DNA of 64,000 nucleotides from Anaerolineaceae bacterium (GCA_002702705.1 PABH01000055.1:1-64000), one strand, 5' to 3'. Positions 9,299 through 19,029 are shown, numbered from the stretch's first letter. Made by a program: numbers and translations. Notes: generated by a model not told the origin, from the letters alone.

Positions 9299-10447
9299 TT
9301 ATGTCTTTAATCCGATTTCATTGGCGATGATCATTTTTTGCATCTCGGTTGTGCCGGAATATAATTTTGAACCGATTGCATCCCGTAAATGGCGCTCAAT
9401 TTCAAATTCCGTGGTGTAACCATATCCACCCAATACTTGCAAGGCATCCATAAATGTGTGGACCGCGCTGTCACTGGTCCATAGTTTTGTGATGGAAGAA
9501 GAAAGGCGGGCATCTCCATGATCGAGATCCCAGGCTGCTTTATACAGGAGAAGTTTAGCCGCTTCGATACGGACCTTCATATCGACTATTTTGCCACTTA
9601 TGGCCTGATTCTGTGCCAATCGTTTGCCAAACTGTTCTCTTTGATTGGCATATTCTACACAGCGTTCCATTTCTCTTTGCATCGCTCCGATAAATGGTGC
9701 CAGAATTAAACCCCGTTCCCACTGCATGATGCGAGTGAAAATCTTAAACCCGAGGTTCTTTTTCCCCAATAGATTCTTAATTGGCACCCTGCAATTATCA
9801 AATACGACATCGGCCATAGGAGAGGTTCGGGTCCCCATTTTTGACGCTTTTGATTCAACACTTAGTCCGGGTGTTCCTTTTTCGATCACAAAACCACTAA
9901 TGGCAGCAAACCCATGTTTTTTATTGGAAGTGGCAAAAACCAAAAATAGATCGGCAACAGTGGCGTTGGTTACAAAGGTTTTCCTTCCATTTAAAATAAC
10001 ATAATCTTCTTTAAATTCGACATGAGTACTCATTGCCATGGCATCCGAACCAGCCTGTGGTTCGCTGATCGCATGGGCGCCAACCCAATCGCCACTTGTT
10101 AGTTTTGGGAGGTAAGTTTGTTTAAGTTCTTCTGAGCCATATAATAAAATTGGAGTGGCAACAGCCCAAAGATGTGCTCCCATGGATAAAAATAAACCGT
10201 TTTCCTTGCAGCCATATCCAAATCCTTCCAGCATAAAGGCACTGGTAAGAGTATCCAATTCCAGCCCACCATATTTTTCCGGAATGGTTAGACCAAATAA
10301 TCCCATTTCACCACAAGCCTTCCACCGTGATTGGGAAAACTGTTGGTTCTCATCATCTTCGATGATGGATTGATTTAATTTTGTTCTGGCAAACTGAGCT
10401 GCCTGTTGGTATAGATCAATTTGGTCTTCGTTCCAAGAGAATATCAT
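9299..10447 (-). CDS. Acyl-CoA (or acyl-ACP) dehydrogenase
   Basis: 382 aa, full length for the FAD-dependent acyl-CoA dehydrogenase family. Visible signatures are HAISEPQAGSDA, GRKTFVTNATVADLF, VDMKVRIEAAKLLLYKAAW and the late GGYGYTTEFEIERHLRDA ... YSGTTEMQ. It is first in the module dehydrogenase - Fe-S oxidoreductase - etfB - etfA, so its electrons probably enter that chain. Its closest relative in the window is the 29811-30956 dehydrogenase of the pyrrole-type cassette. The substrate is unknown: ordinary acyl-CoA oxidation, or an acyl-ACP made by one of the ligases in this locus. Confidence 0.92.
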   Translation of the reverse strand: MIFSWNEDQIDLYQQAAQFARTKLNQSIIEDDENQQFSQSRWKACGEMGLFGLTIPEKYGGLELDTLTSAFMLEGFGYGCKENGLFLSMGAHLWAVATPILLYGSEELKQTYLPKLTSGDWVGAHAISEPQAGSDAMAMSTHVEFKEDYVILNGRKTFVTNATVADLFLVFATSNKKHGFAAISGFVIEKGTPGLSVESKASKMGTRTSPMADVVFDNCRVPIKNLLGKKNLGFKIFTRIMQWERGLILAPFIGAMQREMERCVEYANQREQFGKRLAQNQAISGKIVDMKVRIEAAKLLLYKAAWDLDHGDARLSSSITKLWTSDSAVHTFMDALQVLGGYGYTTEFEIERHLRDAIGSKLYSGTTEMQKMIIANEIGLKT

Positions 10448-10516
10448 AGATGCACCTTTCTTTTATGATGTTATTGTATTGGGGTTTACAAGTTGATAAA
10501 ACAGAGAATGTAAAAA

Positions 10517-11089
10517 TTAAGATAAAGTGGAAAGAATTTTTTTTGCTGCCGAACGTAAATTAGTTTCAATCAGATAATTTAAACCAGGTGGGCTTTTTAA
10601 TAATTGTTTTTTGCCACGGCCCGTTTGTAAAAGAATATTATTGGGAATCCCTGCATTGATGCCTGCCTGTATATCTGAGATAGCGTCACCGATTAACCAG
10701 GAACTCAAAAGATCAACCTTGTAATCCGCTGCGGCTTGTTGTATCATACCAGGTTTGGGCTTTCGGCAGCTGCAGTTATCTTGTGGAGCATGAGGGCAAT
10801 AATAGATTTGATCAACCCTACCCCCAGCTTCTATGATCAGGTTTTTTAATTTTGTATTGATCTGGATAATTTCCTGCTCTTCAAGTAATCCTCTTCCTAT
10901 TGGAGATTGGTTAGTAATTATAAAAATAGAAAAATGAGGGGATAATTGTCGGATTGCAGGTAAACTATACGGATAAATTTTCACATCTTCCCAAGAACGC
11001 ACATAATTGGCACGGTTATGAATGATAACTCCATCACGGTCAAGAAAAAGGGCGGGTTTTACCAATCGTTTTGAGTAAGGTTTGTCCAT
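10517..11089 (-). CDS. gmhB: D-glycero-manno-heptose 1,7-bisphosphate 7-phosphatase (HAD family)
   Basis: About 190 aa from ATG 11089, which follows the upstream stop by 4 nt (TAACGTTATG), so coupled; a TTG 48 nt upstream would lie inside the upstream gene. HAD motif I is FLDRDGVI, motif II FIITNQS, and the zinc-loop cysteines are CPHAPQDNCSC, followed by RKPKPG and GDAISDIQAG. This combination is that of GmhB/HisB-N. GmhB dephosphorylates heptose 1,7-bisphosphate to heptose 1-phosphate. The matching isomerase and kinase genes are at the far end of the window (61488-63636). Confidence 0.85.
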   Translation of the reverse strand: MDKPYSKRLVKPALFLDRDGVIIHNRANYVRSWEDVKIYPYSLPAIRQLSPHFSIFIITNQSPIGRGLLEEQEIIQINTKLKNLIIEAGGRVDQIYYCPHAPQDNCSCRKPKPGMIQQAAADYKVDLLSSWLIGDAISDIQAGINAGIPNNILLQTGRGKKQLLKSPPGLNYLIETNLRSAAKKILSTLS

Positions 11090-11093
11090 AACG

Positions 11094-12638
11094 TTATGGG
11101 GTTGCAAAAAGGATACTGAGTGCAGGGCGTGCAGCAATATTCCAATCAGGAACTTCTGAGGTACTAAAATATTTTCCGCTGTGGTAAGCGCCGTCTGCTG
11201 AATACAAAGCCAGGCTGATTGTATCTTGTCCAGCTAATTTAGCTCGTTGGACTGCATAGGTTAGATCCCAATCATGCCGTACTCCGGGCCAATTGGGAAA
11301 TTCTACCAAAGGATCAACTTGTTTCGAAGCAACATTTTCCAAAACCTGTGGTGCATTATTCCAGGTGATGCTATTTTCTTCCCAATTTGAATCGGTGAGA
11401 AATACTTGAATAATTGAACGATAGGGCTGGAATACGGCATCACCCTGGGTACCTGAATTTCCAAATTGATGTAAGGTCAGGGTAGCGTTATTAATTATGG
11501 CATTGTCCGGAATAGAATCAATTGGAAACTGGACAAAGTATTTTGAATAACACGGCCAATCGGCTATATCCCGTTGGTTTTGAACCACCATGGTCATATT
11601 TTCGGGCGGGTCGGGGTAAGTTTTTGCCCCCCATTCCGTCCAAAAATTAATTCCTTCTGCGCAGGTTGAGTTTCCACCTACCGAGGCATCCGGTACGATA
11701 ACACCGTTTATTCCTTCACGAAGAAGGAGACTGGTGTCTTCAGCAGTTCCCGTATCACTCATCTGCATTGAAGGGAGGGCACCAAACGACAGGTTTCCCC
11801 ACTGGCTCGGGTTGGTTTCTAAAAAGTTCTGCGGCCATTGCTGATCTGGAATGTTTCGAGGTTCAAAATAATCGCGGTCATGGACTATGATCCCCATTTT
11901 CCAGATGGTGTCTTCGCTGGGTTTGGTTTGATATCCTAAACTCGAAAACGGAATGATAAATTTTAATGTCCAGCCACGGTTATCGTTTGGTGTGTTTAAA
12001 CCACCTTCTCCACGCCAGCCGCTAACTGACTGAAAATCTAGATTTTGCTGCTCCAACCAACTGGAACCAGACCAACGAAAGGCAGCCTGGTATTGGCTTC
12101 GATTTTTATCTTGTGCAGCTAATTGAGCAATAAAACGATAGGTATTATTGGTAACGAGTTGTTCCTTGTTGTCCGGTAGGATAAATAGGGATACGCTATC
12201 CCAATCTAAAAATTGGGAAACGGCGGGTGACGTGTCATACCATAAAAGACGATCAAATATTGCTGTATAAACAAACAGATTTTCGTCGTTATAACCAATA
12301 CGTACGTCTGCATAATTTTCATTTACCGTTACTTCACCCAGCCAAAATATAGCCATTTCTATAATCGAATCATCAACGTAATCGGATACATTTTTATAAG
12401 GTACATGAATGAGAGGGTTTTCACTGGGGTAAGGGGTGGTTTCTCCGCTGCCATTCAAAATAGTTGGTAAATAAACTTCATGTTCTCCAACTTGTAAAGA
12501 TGTTATCGGAATGATTTCTACCGGTTGTTTCGGAAAACAAGCAGCCAGAACAATTAAACTTAATACCAGGTAAATGATTGTAATGAGTATTTTTTTTGAT
12601 CGTTTTGTAAATAACAATATTTTTTCCAATTCCTGCAT
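11094..12638 (-). CDS. Surface lipoprotein with CBM9/DOMON-like and DNRLRE-type domains
   Basis: 514 aa. A positively charged N-terminus leads into a hydrophobic stretch and a lipobox LAAC (Cys34), so it should be lipid-anchored outside the membrane. Residues ~80-285 resemble the beta-sandwich carbohydrate-binding family 9/DOMON type (ADVRIGYNDENLFVY, WDSVSLFILPD, GWTLKFIIPFSSLG). Residues ~330-510 resemble the DNRLRE repeat family (YFVQFPIDSIP, ATLTLHQF, NWEENSITWNNAP). Both types occur in carbohydrate-attached surface proteins. It sits 4 nt from the Wzz/BY-kinase stop and is coupled to gmhB, so it belongs to the polysaccharide operon. Enzymatic activity is not evident. Confidence 0.75.
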   Translation of the reverse strand: MQELEKILLFTKRSKKILITIIYLVLSLIVLAACFPKQPVEIIPITSLQVGEHEVYLPTILNGSGETTPYPSENPLIHVPYKNVSDYVDDSIIEMAIFWLGEVTVNENYADVRIGYNDENLFVYTAIFDRLLWYDTSPAVSQFLDWDSVSLFILPDNKEQLVTNNTYRFIAQLAAQDKNRSQYQAAFRWSGSSWLEQQNLDFQSVSGWRGEGGLNTPNDNRGWTLKFIIPFSSLGYQTKPSEDTIWKMGIIVHDRDYFEPRNIPDQQWPQNFLETNPSQWGNLSFGALPSMQMSDTGTAEDTSLLLREGINGVIVPDASVGGNSTCAEGINFWTEWGAKTYPDPPENMTMVVQNQRDIADWPCYSKYFVQFPIDSIPDNAIINNATLTLHQFGNSGTQGDAVFQPYRSIIQVFLTDSNWEENSITWNNAPQVLENVASKQVDPLVEFPNWPGVRHDWDLTYAVQRAKLAGQDTISLALYSADGAYHSGKYFSTSEVPDWNIAARPALSILFATP

Positions 12639-12642
12639 ACCA

Positions 12643-14238
12643 TTATTTGGTTCTGTTTGTGATTCGCCTTAAAAATCCTTTATTCGAAGTTTCTTTCTTT
12701 TGTAATTTGGATTCTTTTTGATAATAATTATAATAAGCGCTCGATTTGGTAATTCCGTTCATTACATAACCGATAATTTTGGCTTTAGCAAATTTGAGTT
12801 GTTCAACCGCATTGGTTAAAGGTTGGATTTTTGATTGTCCTTGATTTACGACAATTAACACTCCATCTACCTTGGATGCTAACACAACGGCATCAGAAGT
12901 AATAAATGGGGGACCATCGATTATGACGATATCCGTACTTTCACGGACCTGGTTGATGATATGCCTGCAATCAGCGGAGTTTAAGGATTCCGATGGGTTT
13001 ACCGGACGAGTGCCGGTGGGCATTAAGAGTACTTTTCCATTATAGAGAGGTACAAGGACGGATAAAAAGTCTAGTTTGGGGTTTTGCAAGAGATCACCCA
13101 ACCCTAGATGGGATTTAATTTCCAATTCTTTTGCAATAACCGATTGATAAAAATCCGCATCAATTAATGTAACGCGTTTATTGTCTTTGGCAAATGATAA
13201 AGCTAAATTTAAAGCTACCGTGGTTTTTCCATCAGAAACACCACCGCTGGTAACCAAAAATGATTTTGCTCCTTGATTAACTTCCAAAAATTCCAGGTTA
13301 TTCCTTAAGGAACGAAAAGAATCGGTTATTGGAGAAAAAGGCTCTTCCTCAACAAAAGTGAGTGCTTTAATCCCTTTTGGAATCTGAGGTATTTGTCCTA
13401 ATAATGGGGCTTGGATAATTTTTCCGGCTTCTTGTTCTGAATTAATAGACTGGTCAAGCCATTCATAGATAAAAACTCCTACGGCTGCGAGCATAAACCC
13501 AACTAATGCGGCAATTAAGGAAGTCATAATTCGATCCGGGCCAATTGGCCGGTTAGGGACCTGTGCAGGCTCCACAATTCTTAAAGTATTTAATGCACCT
13601 TGGGAAGTACTACTTAATAAATTGGCATAGGTATCTTGTAAGGTATTTAATTTATTTTCAAGTGAAAAAATTTCTTGTTCAACACTGGCAATTTGAGAAG
13701 CAGATGTTAAGTTGCCTAACTCTAAATTTTTTTGATCGATGCTATCCTGAGTGAGCGTAATATCATCTTGTAATTCGGCAAGTTGTTCGTTGATAAAACT
13801 TTGGCGGTCTTGTTCATCATTGGAAATACTGGTTGGAGCACTATTAATGATCTGGTTTGCCAATTCGGCAGCGACAGCTTGTGCTCGAACAGGGTCGGTA
13901 TCGGTTACGGTGATTTCAATTAATTGTGTGTCCGGTAAGGCACGTACATTGTAAGATGGAAGCCAGGTCAACCCAAGTGCATCCATCGTGCCTTGTCGTA
14001 CCGGTTCTCTGGCACCCATATCGGCGTAAATTCCTGCTAACTGTTGTTCCAGAAAAAACTGACTTGAGGAAGGATTGGGACTGTTAATCGACTGACCCAA
14101 AATCAATGTGGTTCTTGATAGGTATTGGGGGCTTTGACTCATGGATACCAAAAAACTAACCAATCCTGCCAAAATTGCTGCAGAAATAATTACCCAACGC
14201 CATTTCCAAAGCGGAGTGAACAATGTTTTAAATTCCAT
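12643..14238 (-). CDS. Wzz-type chain-length regulator fused to BY-kinase
   Basis: 531 aa. A Wzz domain is bounded by two membrane helices (~13-32 and ~236-258) with a coiled-coil-like external part (~140-200). The cytoplasmic C-terminus is a bacterial tyrosine kinase with Walker A SGGVSDGKTT (331-340), Walker A' LIDADFY (~358-364) and Walker B VIIDGPPF. A tyrosine cluster YYNYY (502-506) near the end is the expected autophosphorylation site. These proteins control polymer length and export by phosphorylation cycling. The N-terminal chain and kinase are one polypeptide, as in Wzc/CapAB fusions. It has a strong Shine-Dalgarno (AGGAAGGA, 14244-14251) and its own promoter candidate. Confidence 0.92.
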   Translation of the reverse strand: MEFKTLFTPLWKWRWVIISAAILAGLVSFLVSMSQSPQYLSRTTLILGQSINSPNPSSSQFFLEQQLAGIYADMGAREPVRQGTMDALGLTWLPSYNVRALPDTQLIEITVTDTDPVRAQAVAAELANQIINSAPTSISNDEQDRQSFINEQLAELQDDITLTQDSIDQKNLELGNLTSASQIASVEQEIFSLENKLNTLQDTYANLLSSTSQGALNTLRIVEPAQVPNRPIGPDRIMTSLIAALVGFMLAAVGVFIYEWLDQSINSEQEAGKIIQAPLLGQIPQIPKGIKALTFVEEEPFSPITDSFRSLRNNLEFLEVNQGAKSFLVTSGGVSDGKTTVALNLALSFAKDNKRVTLIDADFYQSVIAKELEIKSHLGLGDLLQNPKLDFLSVLVPLYNGKVLLMPTGTRPVNPSESLNSADCRHIINQVRESTDIVIIDGPPFITSDAVVLASKVDGVLIVVNQGQSKIQPLTNAVEQLKFAKAKIIGYVMNGITKSSAYYNYYQKESKLQKKETSNKGFLRRITNRTK

Positions 14239-14276
14239 AAAGATCCTTCCTAAAAAACCGAATTATTCCTAACTGA

Positions 14277-14282
14277 ATTATA
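14277..14282 (-). promoter_or_regulatory. Consensus -10 box before the BY-kinase gene
   Basis: On the minus strand this is a perfect TATAAT, 38 nt before the ATG at 14238 in the only sizeable gap of this operon part (14239-14349). A TTGATT at 14303-14308 could be the -35 box, but the 20-nt spacing is longer than the usual 17. It suggests an internal promoter for the kinase-lipoprotein-gmhB group. Confidence 0.4.
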
Positions 14283-14349
14283 ACGATTTTATTGGTATAT
14301 AAAATCAAAAATATAAACTGAGACTTATTTTACCTATAATTACCCAATT

Positions 14350-15555
14350 TTATATGAGTGCTTCGTAAAGATATCCAAGTTGGGTGGCAACAGCATCCCA
14401 AGAATGATTTGATTCAACATATAACCTCCCATTTTTTCCAATGCGTGTTCTTTTCTCTTTATCAACAATCAAATCTAAAATTAAATTTGCAAATTCATCG
14501 TTATCATCGCTCGCTAATAAATCCTGCCCCGGAATAACATCCAATGCTTGAATTGCGGAATGGCTGGTAATTACTGGGGTACCGCAGGCTTGCGCTTCAA
14601 GAATCTTGTTCTGAATACCTGCACCATAAGCCAATGGGGCAACCGCCAGTGTTGCTTTTTGCAAATATGGGCGAATATCGGCAACCCAACCAGTAACTTC
14701 AATGCGTTGGTCTTCTGCCAGGGATCGTATCTTTTCTCCGGGGTCCTTCCCTACGATCCAAAGTTTTACTTCTGGGTCAATTGCCCAGACTTTGGGTAAA
14801 ATGTCTTCCACAAAACGCAAAACCATTTTTTGATTTGCGTGATAACTCATTTTTCCGCTGATAACGATGGTTTTTTCTTCCCGATGGATGGATTCATCTT
14901 CCATAAAATATTCCAAATCCACACCGTTGGGAAGTACAGTGATTTGCGCTTGTTTTTTATTTTGATTTAATAAATCTAAAAATATTTGATGATCTGTGGG
15001 TGAGGTAACCAAAACCTGATTAAAAAGTGAAGCTGTTTCTGGCTCAAATTTTGCGGTTCGTTTCACTTCCAGTTTTAGAACGAAACGTGCTAATCTATTG
15101 GGGTGTTGTTTACTGGCCTGGCTAAATAAATGGGTGATTGAATCCACACTATCCCAACAGATGGGAGGATATAAACTATTATTTTTTATAATAGAGAGCC
15201 CATATTTTACTGCTCGGATATGCTCAATATGAATTACATCAAAGTGGAAGTTACCATTCTGAATAAGCTGGTTGATTGTTTTATCCATGGTGGGCACCCA
15301 ACCATAATTTGCCTGGAGTGGTGTTTTGCCTGGCAGTGAAGAAATAACATTGATTAATGATAATATGTTGGATGATTCAAATCCAATTACCTGATGGCAT
15401 ATCTTTTCCAACTGTAACTGTACTTCGGGATCAATTTTTGAATCATAGAATATCAATGTGATTTGATGACCTTGTTTTGATAAATGCCTTATTAATTGGT
15501 AAGGCCTGACTCGGATCAAATTTGGTTGGTAGGGAGCAATAAACAGAATCTTCAT
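14350..15555 (-). CDS. Glycosyltransferase family 4 (GT-B)
   Basis: 401 aa from ATG 15555, preceded by GAGGA; an upstream in-frame ATG lies inside the next gene. It begins MKILFIAPYQPN, and the donor-binding half carries VGKDPGEKIR, VTGWVADIRPYL and the GT4 motif GAGIQNKILEAQACGTPV, whose acidic residue contacts the nucleotide sugar. Retaining GT-B fold is expected; donor and acceptor are unknown. It overlaps the upstream GT39-like gene by 4 nt (ATGA). It resembles the two other GT4 proteins at 16872 and 20418, which share the N-terminal P-x-N-x(3)-R pattern seen in PEP-CTERM/exosortase-associated sugar transferases. Confidence 0.9.
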   Translation of the reverse strand: MKILFIAPYQPNLIRVRPYQLIRHLSKQGHQITLIFYDSKIDPEVQLQLEKICHQVIGFESSNILSLINVISSLPGKTPLQANYGWVPTMDKTINQLIQNGNFHFDVIHIEHIRAVKYGLSIIKNNSLYPPICWDSVDSITHLFSQASKQHPNRLARFVLKLEVKRTAKFEPETASLFNQVLVTSPTDHQIFLDLLNQNKKQAQITVLPNGVDLEYFMEDESIHREEKTIVISGKMSYHANQKMVLRFVEDILPKVWAIDPEVKLWIVGKDPGEKIRSLAEDQRIEVTGWVADIRPYLQKATLAVAPLAYGAGIQNKILEAQACGTPVITSHSAIQALDVIPGQDLLASDDNDEFANLILDLIVDKEKRTRIGKNGRLYVESNHSWDAVATQLGYLYEALI

Positions 15556-16850
15556 GTTTGTTCCTCTTTTAATAAACCCCATCGAACAAGTAGTTTAAAT
15601 AAGGCTGTGGCAGCAAAAATCAAAAACAAAATATCGATTGGTAAACGGTAACGAATCAAACTCCATGAGAGGATATGAATACCGGTGTAAACCAATCCAA
15701 ACAGAAGGAGTAAGAACACTTCTGACTGAAAAAAAGTTTTTCGATTGAGTTCCTTTAATGAGAAAAAAATGCCTACCAACATAAAAGGGAGGGCAAGAGC
15801 AAAGCTGCTCAGTCGGGTTAAGTTACTGATCAACGAACTTTCGGCCGACGGCCAGAATTCAAATAATACCGGAATCCGGCTTAATGATAAAAGAACATAC
15901 CGGCCAGGATCATCAAGGATAAATTGAAACCCACGTCTGAGAAGGGCCTGGTCCAATGATACTTCATCCAGATCGATTATGTCTTTCGGTAAGAGTTCAA
16001 GATAATTGCCCGTTTCAGGAGATAAGATTCCTTCAAAGTTGGTTCCGTAGATGGGGTGATTTGCTAAATAAAAAGCAAAACCCGCGTTGGTGTTTAATAA
16101 GGAGAATTTCTGAAAACGCTGGTAATTATATAAGGTGAAGGGAAGTATACCGGACAGGATGAGCAAACCGGAAATTAACAATCCTAAAACTGTGCGGCGA
16201 AACATTAATCTTCCATTTGCCCAAAGAACCCAAAGAAACAAAAATGGCAAAAATAATAAAAATACCTGTCTTAATAAAACAGTCATCGCACTAAACAATC
16301 CTAAAAAAATATAATTTTTCCATTGGGTAGGTTGTTTTTTAACTTCCGAAGCAAAATAAAATAAGGCAATTAAGAATGTCAGGAAGAGCGATTCTGTCAT
16401 TAATGCAGCAGTGTAATAAATGACATAGGCATACACTGCAACCCAGGCGGCAGCGATCAGCGCAATCGATTTATTGGTGAAATTTTTTGCTAGAAGGTAT
16501 AAAAACAAAGGTTGTAATATCCCAGCCAAAATGACCTGGAATATTCGAGCGGCTAATACGTCGCGGTTAAAAATCAAATATAAAAAACTTAAGAAATAGG
16601 TATATAAATAACTCCAATGCGCTGTGGGCTCATTGGCTTGAGTGGCAGGCCACCAAGGACGGTCAAATGAAAATGGAAAACCATCCAGCATACGGTTTGC
16701 CAGGGTGTGGTAGGTGAGTTGATCCGATATGCCCGGTAGTTGGATTACATCCGAACCCATATATACAGCAACGCCAACTCGCAGGATAACAGAAATGATG
16801 ATAATGATCCATAGAATTTTTTTTGAATGTTTTGACACAAAATTTTGCAT
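15552..16850 (-). CDS. Membrane glycosyltransferase, GT39/ArnT-like
   Basis: 432 aa, mostly hydrophobic with around ten predicted membrane segments. After the first helix there is a periplasmic-type loop with acidic residues (GSDVIQLPGISDQLTYH) and the segment SFDRPWWPATQANEPTAHWSYLYTYFLSFLY split over a loop and helix, typical of the dolichyl-/polyprenyl-phosphate-sugar using mannosyltransferase superfamily. Such enzymes transfer a sugar from a lipid-phosphate donor on the outer face of the membrane. The DPM1-like GT2 at 59369 could make such a donor. A paralog lies at 40952-42496. Confidence 0.8.
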   Translation of the reverse strand: MQNFVSKHSKKILWIIIIISVILRVGVAVYMGSDVIQLPGISDQLTYHTLANRMLDGFPFSFDRPWWPATQANEPTAHWSYLYTYFLSFLYLIFNRDVLAARIFQVILAGILQPLFLYLLAKNFTNKSIALIAAAWVAVYAYVIYYTAALMTESLFLTFLIALFYFASEVKKQPTQWKNYIFLGLFSAMTVLLRQVFLLFLPFLFLWVLWANGRLMFRRTVLGLLISGLLILSGILPFTLYNYQRFQKFSLLNTNAGFAFYLANHPIYGTNFEGILSPETGNYLELLPKDIIDLDEVSLDQALLRRGFQFILDDPGRYVLLSLSRIPVLFEFWPSAESSLISNLTRLSSFALALPFMLVGIFFSLKELNRKTFFQSEVFLLLLFGLVYTGIHILSWSLIRYRLPIDILFLIFAATALFKLLVRWGLLKEEQT

Positions 16851-16871
16851 GAATAACCTTCGATTATTTTT

Positions 16872-18107
16872 TTAGTCAAATCCATAGATTTGATTCAGAG
16901 CAGAAAAAACGGTTTTCCAGTCATATTTTTTTTGTACTAATTTCCTGCCGTTTTCAGCAATTTCCTGTTGAAGCGATTCAGAGTTTAAAAGATTTAAAGT
17001 GGCTTTAGCAAAGGAGTCTACTGAATCAGCAACCAGAACATCTCTTCCGTTCTTAGCATCAATCCCTTCCAATCCGATGGTGGTCGTGACCACTGGAATT
17101 TGTCGAGCAAATGCTTCCAGAATTCGAACGCGCATACCACCACCAGCTAAAACAGGAATGACCATCACGGATGCTTGTTCTAAATAGGGTTCTAATTTCT
17201 CAACATAACCTGTGATTTGGATAAAATCAGGGTACATACTTTGCAGTTGGTAAAAATCTTTGGGAGGGTTTTTACCGATCACGGTTAATTTTGCATTTGG
17301 ATCATTATGATGAATGATTGGAAAAATTTCTCTCATGAACCAACGAATCCCATCGGCGTTGGGTGGGTAATGTAGTGTGCCTAATGTTACGATGTTGTGG
17401 TTGTTTTGTTCTCGTTGAATGGGAATGATTTTTTGTGTGTCGACTGCGATGGGAATAACATGGAGATGATTTTCCTCCGGCAAGTTTTTTTCCATGGTTT
17501 CCAGGAGCGCTTTTTTGTCAATATCCGTGACAGCTAATGTGTGGTCAAAAGAAGTTAACAAAAGGCCTTCATATTTTTTTACCTGGTTTTTTTCCCATTT
17601 AACCAAGGGGCGAAGAAAAAATGGAACCTGAGTTTGCATTCGTTCCAGAATAGTCCAAGTGGCATTATGTGCATCAAAGATTAATTTCGGTGGGTTCACA
17701 TGTGGGTGATATTGCTGATGGTATTTTTTAGCCGTTAATGCAAACTGGGCCATTGTTAATTGATCTGCATGAATAAAATCATAGCTTGAATTTTTTATTA
17801 AATTTTCTATATTGGCATTAAGTTGACTTGATCCATCGCGGGTTACCAGGAATGATTGATTTGTTAAGATGCTTTTAATTAGGTAACCAAAATCCTTTAT
17901 TCGATTTCGTTGGATGGGAATGGAAATTACCTGGTCACAGATTTCTTTCACCTTTGGAAGGTAATGAAGTTCTTCATCTCGGATAAACGTTACAAGATGA
18001 ACATTCGCACCTTGTAGGACCAAATGTTTAATGACATGCCAGGTTTTTACCCGAGGGCCAGCATTCGGAGGGAAGGGGAGAATTTGTGTCAGAAATAAAA
18101 CATTCAT
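16872..18107 (-). CDS. Glycosyltransferase family 4
   Basis: 411 aa, starts MNVLFLTQILPFPPNAG. The N-terminal domain shows the P-x-N-x(2)-R-V-K pattern; the C-terminal domain has LGTLHYPPNADGIRW, VIGKNPP, GYVEKLEPYL and GGGMRVRILEAFARQIPVV. These mark a GT4 of the group found with PEP-CTERM/exosortase sugar loci. It stops 21 nt before the ATG of the GT39-like gene and follows the GT2 gene by 1 nt, so the genes are co-transcribed. Sugar specificity unknown. Confidence 0.9.
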   Translation of the reverse strand: MNVLFLTQILPFPPNAGPRVKTWHVIKHLVLQGANVHLVTFIRDEELHYLPKVKEICDQVISIPIQRNRIKDFGYLIKSILTNQSFLVTRDGSSQLNANIENLIKNSSYDFIHADQLTMAQFALTAKKYHQQYHPHVNPPKLIFDAHNATWTILERMQTQVPFFLRPLVKWEKNQVKKYEGLLLTSFDHTLAVTDIDKKALLETMEKNLPEENHLHVIPIAVDTQKIIPIQREQNNHNIVTLGTLHYPPNADGIRWFMREIFPIIHHNDPNAKLTVIGKNPPKDFYQLQSMYPDFIQITGYVEKLEPYLEQASVMVIPVLAGGGMRVRILEAFARQIPVVTTTIGLEGIDAKNGRDVLVADSVDSFAKATLNLLNSESLQQEIAENGRKLVQKKYDWKTVFSALNQIYGFD

Positions 18108-18108
18108 A

Positions 18109-19029
18109 TTAATACTCTGGTAAAAAATGGATGAGTTGGTTGTAGTTGTGTACCAGATTTTTATTATCCGGATTGGAACGAAGCAGGTTTTTAAACGATA
18201 AGGGTAAAATTCTAAACAAAGAAGCCAGATAAATTATCTTTTTATAAGTGTCCGTTTTTTCTTTTCCGTAATGTTTTCTGAAAAATTGAATTTTTGTTTG
18301 ATACAACTGTAAAAACATGGCTGTTTTATTTTGCCGGGTAGATTGACCGCCATAATGGATTACAGTGGATGTTGGAATCCAGGCGTTTTTCCAATTTGCT
18401 TGAATTAAGCGATAACATAAATCCACCTCTTCGGTGTACATAAAAAATTGTTCATCAAGCAGCCCTATTTGATCGATTGTTTCTCGCCGCAGCATAAGAC
18501 TTGCCCCCTGGTTGATGTCCACATTGTGGGGTATTGAGGAATCCCAGGTTTGCATCTGGTAAAACTGCTTTGGAAATACCTTTTCAAGATGAAATAGGCG
18601 AATTGTTTCATTTTTAACGGTAGGAAATGGAAATGTTGATGGCTGTAAACTGCCGTCCGGGTTTAATAATTTTGATCCACAGGCACCATATTCCGGATTT
18701 GAATCCAAAAATTGAACCAATGGATCTAAAGCTGTATTAGCAACGATGGTATCCGGATTTAATAACCAGACATAGTTCCCTTTACTTTGAAGAATCCCGA
18801 TGTTATTCGCTGCTGCAAATCCGCTGTTTTTATTGTTTTTAATTAAATTAACAAAAGAGTATTTTTTTTCCAGGATACTTACAGTTGAGTCGCTGGAATT
18901 ATTATCTACAACCCAGATATCAAATGGGATCTCCGTATCCAAATTTTGCAAGCTGTCCAGGCAGTGAGTTAAATAATCACATACATTGTAGGATACGATG
19001 ATGACAGAAACGGTTGGTTTACTGGGCAT
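18109..19029 (-). CDS. Glycosyltransferase family 2, rhamnosyltransferase (WbbL)-like
   Basis: 306 aa. Opens TVSVIIVSYNVCDYL, with WVVDNNSSDST, NSGFAAANNIG and the metal-binding type LNPDT; later MYTEEVDLCYRL corresponds to the catalytic base region. This is the inverting GT-A layout of WbbL-like rhamnosyl/hexosyl transferases. No C-terminal membrane anchor. It follows the O-antigen-ligase-like gene by 4 nt. Specificity cannot be read. Confidence 0.9.
   Translation of the reverse strand: MPSKPTVSVIIVSYNVCDYLTHCLDSLQNLDTEIPFDIWVVDNNSSDSTVSILEKKYSFVNLIKNNKNSGFAAANNIGILQSKGNYVWLLNPDTIVANTALDPLVQFLDSNPEYGACGSKLLNPDGSLQPSTFPFPTVKNETIRLFHLEKVFPKQFYQMQTWDSSIPHNVDINQGASLMLRRETIDQIGLLDEQFFMYTEEVDLCYRLIQANWKNAWIPTSTVIHYGGQSTRQNKTAMFLQLYQTKIQFFRKHYGKEKTDTYKKIIYLASLFRILPLSFKNLLRSNPDNKNLVHNYNQLIHFLPEY

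Noticed and set aside
16999-17187. Short ORFs opposite glycosyltransferases (many along the minus-strand operon)
   Set aside because: They are frame shadows of well-supported genes, lack ribosome sites and read as low-complexity or Ser/Arg-rich peptides.
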